Below are positions 1 through 10,700 of a stretch of 64,000 nt of DNA, piece after piece; the first letter of the stretch is position 1; each line of letters starts with the position of its first letter. The translations under genes were made by a program, and so were the position numbers. The notes below the pieces were generated by a model. It was given only the letters and a program-made list of their open reading frames with translations. It made no database searches and was not told the DNA's origin. This DNA is from Anthopleura xanthogrammica (taxonomy: Eukaryota > Cnidaria > Anthozoa > Actiniaria > Actiniidae), in the NCBI GenBank assembly GCA_964019055.1, contig OZ025211.1, positions 6,463,835 to 6,527,834 on the forward strand, given 5' to 3'.

Positions 1-408
1 CGCAGCGGTTCAGGTGCACCATTAAAAGTGCCAGGTCTCTGTTGGTTTCCTCAGCCCTTCGCTTTATACCGCCGGGTTTTTCAAAGGACTGCTGAAGCTA
101 ATAAAGGGCGCACCGTATCGATTCTATGGAGCTTCTTCTAAGGCCACACCGGCTAACTTATCTTCTTCAATACAAGCACAGCCCTGCGCTCTTCCTACGC
201 TCTTTAAGACATTTTGCATTCATCAGATTTTCAACTTCGTATGCTTCATTAAATTCGTGGTTCATGGAAAGCTGAATTATACTTTCTGGAAAATGTATAA
301 GTTTTCTGCAAGAAACAGGTTGCAACGGAATTTATTACACAACACAGTACAGTACAGTACAAAGACCTTTATGTAACGAGGGGAAACGATTAACCATAAG
401 TAATCTTA

Positions 409-555
409 TATAGACCCCTTGCAAGTGACGTCAGAGCAGCTCAATTTGGAGATCAAAACAAAAGAATTTTTCTAAATCTGAGGATTGAGGATTGGAATCT
501 ATTGTTTTGCCCTCCAAATTGAGCTGCATTCCGACGTGCTGCAAGGGGGTCTATA
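409..555. mobile_element. Short inverted-repeat element (MITE family 1), unit A
   Basis: The ends 'tatagaccccttgcaagtga' and its imperfect complement at 536-555 enclose about 147 bp with long inner complementarity ('agctcaatttgga' with 'tccaaattgagct'). A diverged relative lies at 19653-19796, so it is a repeat family. It sits in the intron left of LRR 10 (the LRR 10-LRR 11 intron) and is absent from unit C at the equivalent place (near 55606). Confidence 0.75.
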
Positions 556-651
556 CTGCATGTGTCGGTCACGACAAAAGATTTTTTTGCCAGATAAAGT
601 TGAGTGAATAATATCTTCTTGTCTAACAGCGTCTTCAGATCAAATACTTAC

Positions 652-3600
652 AGGTACATAAGATAAATAGCTCCGTGGAAAGTTAGCCTCGTAATTCTGG
701 TCAACTTGTTATCATCTAAAAATCTGTGGTTTTGAATAAGATGAGTCTATTAAATGTAATGTATGACTTGCATTCTCCACGCAGACCGTTTTAGAGAATA
801 GATAATGACACGCGGTCTGGAATCGCCACGTTTCTTAACTTATTTCTACTCGAATATCGTGCTCTCCCAATCGGCGTGCCTTAAAACTGCACACAGAATC
901 GCGCGTTATTTGTTTCTTCAAAACTATCGACTTACATGGTCCTACGTAAACGACTCACATGGTCCTTTACGTAAAGTTAAATATACTGAGTAAGAAACCC
1001 AATGTTGGTATAAAACTGCAAAGTGCCATCATACTTACAAGTATCCAAGATATTTAGTATCATGAAATGCCATGTCTTCGATTTCCATTATTCCTGTTTT
1101 CATAGCAGTCCTGTTATCATTCGTAAAGAATATCCACATTCATCATCCTAATCTACAGTTTCCTTTGTTATTCATCGGGTTGAATTTCTCATAATGTAAA
1201 AACCCGATGAGGCATAATTGCGTCAATGTTATCACACATTTTTCTATTGGAATTTGCCGTGCTGTAAAAACCTCGGTATAGTACGGCTCTCGGGATCTAT
1301 ATGTCAACGTGCGCCTCTGCAGTCTTCGGTTATTAACACTAACTTGTTCAGTCTCCTGTGAAATTACAGCGGGGTTTGAGGCCATTTTTTGCAGCCTTGG
1401 CCCTTGGAGGATCATAACCACCTAACAATGATATACATACAAAAACAAAAGACGTTTGCATTTTTGGAGTAATTTGTTGGATATCTTCGCCAGTTGATTT
1501 TTACTTATGTCCCTAAAAGGAAACAAAAACATTGGAATATAATATGTGAGATAGATTACGGGGTCTTAATTTTTCAATTTTAAAAACCTAAATGCCCGTT
1601 TGCACTAGCAAATTTATCGCGCGACTTGAGCGGAGATTTCATGGTGATTTCACGGCGATAGATCGCAGTTAAGTCGCCGCCAATTCAAACATCGAAATTT
1701 AGTGCAACTCGCTGGGATTTGGGTCGCGATAAAATCGCGCGATAAATTTGCTGAGTAGTGTAAACTATTCTGGACCTCCTTTGACCTCATCCACGTGTTC
1801 CATGTAGTCCACCTACAAACCTGTCAATTTCATCGATATCTTAAAACAATCTCTGCGCTGATCAAAGTCAGGACACCGCAATTTTTTAGTTAGCTGGATA
1901 TGTTTGTAGGGGGAGGACAACCGGAGAAACCTGGAGAAAACCCTCAGATGAAGGAAGTGACCTAACAAACTCCACTCGCCACAAGTGATGTCGAGCCCAG
2001 TAATCAAACCCGAAACCTAAGAGATGTGAGGCTCTCGATTGTGCTACCACTACGCCATCCTTGATCAGTCCCACGACCGAGGAGCACTGGGGCGAGAACA
2101 TATTTGAAACCCAGGGTTGATTAGCCCAAACATCTTCTAAACAACTTACAAGACTCTCAAATTCTGTAATCCCTTAAATAGGTCGTCAGGAAGATGTTGC
2201 AGTTTGTTGGCACCTAGGTACCTATGAATAAAAAGACAAAAAGTGTTGGAAACCAGAAAAACTAACTCTTTAGGCAGGCCATCTGTTGACTCTATATGAC
2301 TGGCAAAAATGGTCTGGCCTGATCCTGGGCCTGATTAGCATATTGCTATTTATCTCCAGCCCCTTTCCTATTTATTGCCACAGGAAACCCATCAGGAAAT
2401 AACTCTACTTACAATTCTGACGTGTCCGTATTTAGAAATAGATGAGCTGGAATGTTGGTAAGTCTATTAAATCTTAAATCCCTGTTAAAAAAAAAAGAAC
2501 ATTTTTTCATTGTCGTCTTGCGCGTGCACATCTGACAGAACCGAAAAACGTTGGATACCGTATACCTCCAATATTAATAGATTTTGAATCTTGATTTTTT
2601 TTCTTCAAAATTTCAGCATATAGGTTTAAGCATTACTAGTTATGAATATTAACTTGAAATCCAAGTTATAGTTAACGGACGTCCAGTCCAACCCATCAAA
2701 TGATAATGATAATTACTATGATTTATATAGCGTCCTTTATATGTGAAAGGCGCTTTACAATAATGACAGGTGGTTAGTATGAGGTGTAGTCACTACCAGG
2801 GTTTTCCGCATTACGTCCTCAGGGGTCCACAGTGGTTCTTTAACGTCCATCCCTCCGATATTAGTTAGTGAGGAAGTGTATGTAGAGAGGCGGGACCGCC
2901 AATGAAATTCAAAGTGGTCATCCGAGCCACTTAAAAGTGTAACCATTTGTAGATGTCATTACAAAGGCAGCACTTTCTCTTCAGTTATTTTAAGTTATTT
3001 AAACAAAGTTAATCGGAATCGTTTGTTAAATTAATTAAATAGCATGGTGGTTATGAAAGACAGCAGCAAAATGTAATAGTATTTTCCAATGTATTAGTCT
3101 TTGCATGTGAGATCAAGGAACATTCTGGATTATTCTGGGACATTCTGTTTCCCCGAGCCCGCGTTCCTTTTTGGTCTTTGGACATCAAGAGAAATTGCAT
3201 GGAAATCAACAATTAATTTACTGATTTTCTCAAGATTATACTTACGTAGTCATAAGATCTCGAGAATTTAAAGATCTGTCTTCAATCGAAGAAATACTGT
3301 TGTTTCTTAAATCTCTAAAGAAATCAGTGAAATAGCATTGGAACTTTTAGTATTAATTTTGCACCGACGGCTAATGTGCAATGGGTATGAGCCAGCAGCA
3401 TTTTTGTACAGTTGAATGTTACATTAATCATGTGTTCAAGTGAAGGTCTGTGGGATTTCAAAGTGTTTGTATTGTTGAAGCTTTAATGTTGCATTCCTTG
3501 CTTTACCGTTGCATGGTATTTTTGAAAGTTTTGTCTGCTGAAAATGAGGTTAACCCTGAGTAAATGAGTCTGTACGAATTTACATACGCGTAGAAGACCT

Positions 3601-5350
3601 TGGCAGCTGGGTAACGAAAATTAAAAGCCCGCATTGTTGACTGTAAACTCAGCCGGAAGAAATTGCACCAATAAAGATGCCATAATAATAATCGGTAATG
3701 ATGATGATAATAATGATGAGAATGATGATGAGAATGATGAGAATGATAAACTATATTGTTGTCTCAAAACAAAAATTAATAATATAATGAAAATTTACAT
3801 TTCCCGAAGTCGTTTAAGATCTCCAAAGTAGTGTCTTTTGATAACCACCAGTTGATTCGAAGACAAAACTCTGCGGAACAGAATGTATGTTGGGTTGGTT
3901 TGTAATCATTGTTAAGGGCCTGGAGTCTTACCTATTTACCAGCTACGGTTGCTATGGAAAAGATTTAAATCTCTTAAAGGATTTCTTATGTTTTAACTTC
4001 ATACAAACATACACGAGATGTGTGATGACGTCATCACTCTTACGTAATTTATGACGTCAGATTTAATTTAAGAAAATAAAAAACAAGCATGTATTTGGTC
4101 AGCTTGACCCAAAGATTAGCGAAATCATAGCTGACGTAAATTGGAACAAAAAAAATGGAAAAATCATAATACGCATGGTATGGAACTTACATTTTAATGC
4201 AAACTGTTGGAAAGGTATTTGGTTCAATACGGCTAATAAGATTATCTGGCATGTCACTATATTATAGGTGAGGAGAAAAAAAATAGTAAACTTCTTTTAA
4301 TCGATCTGAAATTTCGTAGTGATGTTAAGAGTCAAGAGAACAACATACTTTGCTGGTTTAAGATCATTTAATTCAGAATTTACAAAATTATTGCGATTTC
4401 AGTTTTTTTCAATGAAACCATTGCAAAGCTGCCATAGAGTGCTTGGGCTACCTGTGGTATATTATTAAAAAGTAATCATATGGGTTCTCGTTCAATTTGG
4501 GATAATTCGCACTCGTGTGTTTTTCAAAGAGCTCAAATTGCACTCGACCGTACTCGAAACCATATGATTATCTATACAAACAGCTATTCATTATTGCGGA
4601 TTTTCACACTCTTCCCGTTATACTTACATACGTTCAAGCAATAGCAAACCACTGAACGACCCCTCTTCGATAAACCTGATTCTATTTCGTGACAAATATC
4701 TATGAATTAAAAAATATACATCAAAAATAAATGGGATTTAGCAGTAGCACCTAAGCAAGCAAGTAGTTTAGTCGTGCACGTTAACAGAAAGGAGTTTACA
4801 ATAAGACTCGTTAGAACGTGCACGTGCTCTGTTTCAGGGTATCGATAAAACTTGAAGGTTGAAGTAATATATTTGATTAATGTAAGCCAAAACCCACTCA
4901 TCTTGTACTGTCTTGGTTTGGTGATCATGTGACGTCACAATTTAGAGAAATTTCTTTAATCTGAAAAAGGAGTTGATATTCAAAGTTTTCATACAGATAT
5001 TAGTTAAACTGTGAAGTTTCAAATTCAAAAATTCATACATTCTCTGGATTATGGACAATCTTCACAAAACTTTGCAATTTTACTAATATCTACATGACAA
5101 ATTTGATTGCGAACTCGGCTTCTTTTCCGTCTTGATTAAACAAAACAATTTTTTTTGGATTACGTGACGTCACAGGGTTTAGATGGAAATGTATGTAACA
5201 TACGTACAGGGCATAGATACATTTTAACCCTTGTGTGGAATCTTTAGTGATGTTTGTGAGACGATTGCCAGAGAGACGAACATCCCTTTGACAATAAACA
5301 ATATAGATTTAATTATAATTAATTTATCAACTATGAACACATAAAAGATA

Positions 5351-5397
<47 letters not shown>

Positions 5398-5677
5398 GAT
5401 GGTGATGATGATGATGATGGTGGTGATGATGATGAAGATGGTGATGATGATGATGATGATGGTGGTGATGATGATGATGATAATGATGATGATGATAATG
5501 AAGATGGTGATGATGATGATGATGATGATGGTGGTGATGATGATGATGATATTGATGATGATAATGATGATGAGGATGATGATGATGATGATAAAGATGG
5601 TGATGATGATGATGGTATTGATTATGATAATGATGATGGTGGTGATGATGGTGGTGATGATGATGATGGTGGTGGTG

Positions 5678-5709
<32 letters not shown>

Positions 5710-7753
5710 GAGGATGATGATGGTGATGATGATGATGATGATGATGGTGGTGATGATGATGATGATGATGATGATGGTGGTGGTGATGATGATGATGATG
5801 ATGATGATGATGGTGGTGGTGATGATGATGATGATGACGGTGGTGATGATGATGATTTTATTTCTTATAAGGCGCACTTTCCATACAATGATCAAATGCA
5901 CATAAAGGCAATGTTACACAAGACGATTTGCAACGACGATTTTTCGCGCAATGCTGCGAAAAATTCGTCATTTTGAGTTGCGAGGTTTTGACTACAGACC
6001 AGAACTTGCAACGTGCTGCCTAAAGTCGAAATTACGAAAATCGTCGTTGAGAATCGTCTCGTGTAACATCGCCTTAACATTTTTTATTAACCATTCACAC
6101 TCACAGGCCATCTGTACGGCACGTCTGTGTTGTTATAGAGCCAGGTTCGATGTCTGCTAGGCTTGTCAGAAAGTTTCCGTCGAGAATTCTTCAAAATAAA
6201 AAGCATAATTCTCATCTGTCTTCTTCATCTATGCATTGACACATGAATATTTAGCGCTAATTATTGTATTAGGTTTTTTTGTTAATTGCATGTTTCTGTC
6301 TTTTAATAATATTTTTAATTCACCATGGAAGATTTGTTTTATAAAAAATACGAGATATAAAAGAATTATAACCATTCTTTTAGATACAAAGCACGACATG
6401 AATTGCGCGTGCGTTCTCATATCATAGAGCACGCGCCCCCAACCAATAACAAAGCGATATATGTTATTTTCAGTTATATTATAAATATACCAGATGAATA
6501 AATCACTTACATTGTGTTAAGAGAATAGTGTTTGATGAAGATATTCTTGGGAAGACTACGAATTCCAGCATTCGACAATGTACTGCAACATCAATGGCAT
6601 ACAGATTGTTCAATAATCCAGTCCTATATAAACCGCAGTAAATTTATACCGAAGCACTCATCTGCGAGGCCTTGGAAATCAAGGGTGGCCCACAGTTAAT
6701 CAAATTCGCCTTCAGTACCATTAAAGGTACTTTTAATGGTACTGAAGGCGAATTTGATTAACTATATTAACGATCCGGCGGTTAATTATTACTGACGTAA
6801 CGAACATCGCGCGGTCGCGTTGCTGTTGTTACATACAGAGCCAAGTACGAAACGGCCGTTACTGGAATAAGTACAAATCGGTTATTCAAACCCTTTGACC
6901 TTTGAAGTAAAACTTAATTTTAGCAGCAAAGGAACACAAATACAAGATAAGTAAACAAGTATAACGTTCATTTGATTCAAATAATCGGGGGAAAACTATA
7001 GAAATCCAACCAGTTTAGGTGTCCTAGTGCCCTTGGCGTAACTATGGAAGCGCGTGCGGAAAATTAACAAGCATGTGCATGCGACGCGTGACTAATTTTA
7101 GCGCGCGGAAATAAAGCTCGCGCATAATCTATACGACGGTAGATATATAGCTTACTTGATGAATTACGCTTAAGAACTAGTGGGAGAAAAGATGCTTTCT
7201 CGTACAAGGCACATGCATGATCGGCGTTGGTAGCAGATGCCTTTGAGAAAATATTTTGTCTGTATGAAAAAGGGTTACGATGAAATGATTTCTACTTACA
7301 TTTTTGATAAAAGTGGAAGATGTTGAAAAGATAAGCTGGTTAGACTATTACTCAAACTGATGTTGTTGAAGAAGCTAAAAAAGACAAACAAGTCAAGCAA
7401 GCATGTGATTTAGTATTTTAAAGTACTTATTCTACTATCCATTTTTCCTCTAAACTTCATTCAAACAGTCATTAACTCTTTAACTCGTACTGACATTTTT
7501 CAAAATTTTGGGCTGGGAAATAGGATTAGAACCCCCACTTCAGGACCCTCATTAAAAACTTGCGATTCAGCTGATGAACATTCCGCACGAGAAAGGTATT
7601 GATGTCAAGCAAAACCAAGGAATACAAACAGTGTGGAAGCTTCTGATGGTATTTCCTTCAAAACTTGACTGGAAGCAGGAGTTGAGCAGGTGACAGTAGA
7701 CTCGAATCTTTGTTCATTATCTTGTGTTTCTTTACACAGGCAGTGGACGGGAC
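652..7753 (-). CDS. Gene A LRRNT and LRR exons 1-10
   Basis: The exons are 7626-7753 (LRRNT), 7300-7374, 6511-6582, 5208-5285, 4628-4699, 4191-4256, 3246-3314, 2413-2481, 2150-2221, 1039-1110 and 652-723. Each LRR exon is 66-78 nt and encodes one repeat. All start with one base completing a codon and end with two, so single exons can be gained or lost without shifting frame. No difference from gene B was seen in these exons. Confidence 0.75.
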
Positions 7754-10700
7754 CTGTTAAAAGCCAATATAAGAAATTCAAGCTCTCGATTGTATTGAAT
7801 CCTGTAACAACCTCTGGGCTAATCTAAGTCTGTGCACGGCCTAACTCATAGGTGGAATTTGACAATGCGACCCGGGTTCGAGTCCCGCCGGGCTAGCTCG
7901 GTGTCTTATTTTAGTAGAGTTTCTAGTTGTTTCTCTCCTGTGGTTTGAGGGTTTTTCTCCGGGTTCTGCGGTTTTCTTTCCTGGCTCTGTATTTTAATAC
8001 TCAAAAGTGCTACCCTCGTATCTTCTCATGTGCAACCGTTAAACAAAAACTTATACTCTAGGGAATTAATGACACGTGGTCTGAACTGAAAAAACATTCC
8101 ATTCCAAGGTAGATGAGAGGCATATTGTATGACTTACATGTGGTATTTTCACAGACCAAAAACTCTATCCTTCCAAAAGCATTAACAAGATGTCTTTCAA
8201 TGTCTAATCCCTTGCATTCGTCTATAGACTGCGCATTTGCAGTGCATTCCCCTAAAACTATCCAAGAATCAATATCTACATAACTTGGAATGAACAATGG
8301 CCCAAAAGTTTCAGCCCGACTTTTAAAGCCCAATGAACGACAGAGAGCACGAGCAACATGGCTATACTTTGTAATATGATCTATGTCAAAAGCTACTTTG
8401 CTCCATTTCCCGTCAATCAAGATTTCGACCATTCCTTTGGTTTGGGTAGAGCTCGAGTTGGATGTTGGGTTTATGAGGCGAAGCTTGGGTTCTGTGAAGA
8501 AATCATTAATTGACATAAGCAGGTATTTGTGGGAGTGTTCACACTATCAAAAATGAAGAGAATGAAAAATACGGATTAATTGGTGCATGGGATAGAACAA
8601 TTTTAACCGCGTTTTAAATCATTAGTTAAGACATTATTCTTTCAATCTGCATATGCACATTCTAGTTAAGACATTATTCTTATTTCAATTTGCATAAGTA
8701 CACTATAATATGTATTAGTGTTGGATGGGATGGATAGATGGATGGACGAGATGAGTGGATGGAGTGATGAATGAATGCCTGTCTGACTTAGAACAATTTA
8801 CAACACTTTCTTACTTCTACATAAAGGTATGATTCCAGACCATAATCCTGTAGGAAGACATGTTCTTTCACGTGACCCTATCACATGACGACTTGCACCT
8901 TCTTTGCACGTAAAGTTACAAATGCTGCCCACGTGATTGGTGGCTGAACATTTCATGGACATATTCACAGGAACGGAGAGATTTTCACATCTTTTCGCTA
9001 AATAATGTTAATAATAAAAGCTTTACTCAAGTTCTAGCAAAATTTTTAATCAAGCTGTAATGACATTTAATTTATAAACGCTTGATCCAAAGAAACAAAT
9101 CTTCTTTTCACAAACATAGGACTACATTTTTTAATATAGCCTAACTGTACATGAATATTCATCTGCATGAGATCATAACTAACACATTGTATCATATTGT
9201 AAAGAATGGTCTGTACCCAGGTGAATGGATATTTATCGAAGTAACAATATTTGTCGAAGAAACAATATTTGTATTATGATCATCCGGGTGAATGTAGTCC
9301 TGAGAAGGATTGTTTGATGTGACTGACGTTTCGACAACCTGAGCGGAAGTCATCTTCAGAGTCAAGTGAAGGATAAAGTCAGATAGGTCATATTTATACT
9401 GCCGTTACACAATAGCACAATTACCTGGTGTTGCATAATTGGCGGTGTCGGTCTAATTAGAGCGCGTCTAGATAGCGTCGGTGCTCTCTAATTGGTACGC
9501 GTCGCTGCTTCGGCGTCGTTTTTGTTATTGTTTACGAGCCTATTGTACGGTGTCGGTAATTTGATTGAGCGGTTGAGTGGATTCTGCTCAAACTTAGTAA
9601 ACCAACTCTCCAGTAGAAGTCGTTGCTTTCTATTGTTGCAATAAGAAAGACATTTACCAGATTCCCAGTTAATTGTATGGCCAGTCTTGGTATGATGCAA
9701 GGCAATGTTATTATGATCATCCTGTTTTCTAACAGCACTTTGATGTTCCTCACGTCTGATATTGAACGATCTACCAGTCTCCCCAACATAGGTTGCTTCA
9801 CAATCATTACATGAAATCTTATGAATAGCTCCGACTCGATCGTTTGGGCTGTCACGATCTTTGACCTTGTTCAGGACCTTTCGCAATGTAGATATGGGTC
9901 GATGAGCCACGTGAATGTTATGTGGCTGCAAAATGCGTGATATGATCTCTGACGTACGATAAATATATTGAATCATGTTTTACCTTGGATTCTGTAGAAC
10001 TGCAAGTCGTCGATAGCAACTTTTCGATACGTGGTTGAAGCACCAAGAATGTTAAGTACAACCTGTTATTAGAAGAAATGATTAATTATGGCATCCAGTT
10101 TGAAACACTATACCATGCGATACCATACTACACCAAACCACACCACACCACCATGCCATGTCATGCTATACCATGCTACACCACACCACAACACACCACC
10201 ATGCCATGTTATGCCGTGTCATACCATGCTACACCACACCACACCACACCACCATGCCGTGTCATACCATGCTACACTACACCACACCAAACCCCCATGC
10301 CATATTATGCCGTGTCATACCATGCTACACTACACCACACCACATCACCATGCCGTGTCATACCATGCTACACCACACCACATCACCATGCCGTGTCATA
10401 CCATGCTACACCACACCACACCACACCACACCACACCACCATGCGGTGTCATAGCATGCTACACTACACCACACCAAACCACCATGCCGTGTCATACCAT
10501 GCTACACCACACCACACCACCATGCCGTCAGGTGTCATCCCATGCTACACCACACCACACCACATGCTCCACACCACACCATTCCATTTTATACTTACCG
10601 TTTCTTGACTCGCATTTATTGTTGTTGTAAACCATTTCCATTTTGCTAATTGTCGATTACTATTTCTGTGGTTTAAGGTATCAGGATATGATTAGGACCC

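Noticed and set aside
1143..1421. Minus-strand 92-codon frame
   Set aside because: No domain, no splice support consistent with the LRR exon phases, and broken by indels in unit C (near 56315).
1890..2075. tRNA-like A and B boxes read as a tRNA gene
   Set aside because: No complete cloverleaf or acceptor stem; a repeat body follows, so it is a SINE.
3926..3975. Donor-like 'tcttac' with a short minus-strand stretch
   Set aside because: The adjoining sequence does not fit the LRR pattern or the common phase.
5224..5905. Long open frames of Ile/Thr (minus) and Met/Val (plus) residues
   Set aside because: They are translations of the GAT microsatellite; low complexity in every frame. The same applies to 32377-33058. 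The only real coding part is the LRR 3 exon at 5208-5285 (32361-32438), in a different frame.
10078..10630. Three overlapping plus-strand frames rich in His, Thr and Pro
   Set aside because: They come from the CACAC/CATGC minisatellite. The real exon here is the minus-strand MAM exon at 10599-10665.
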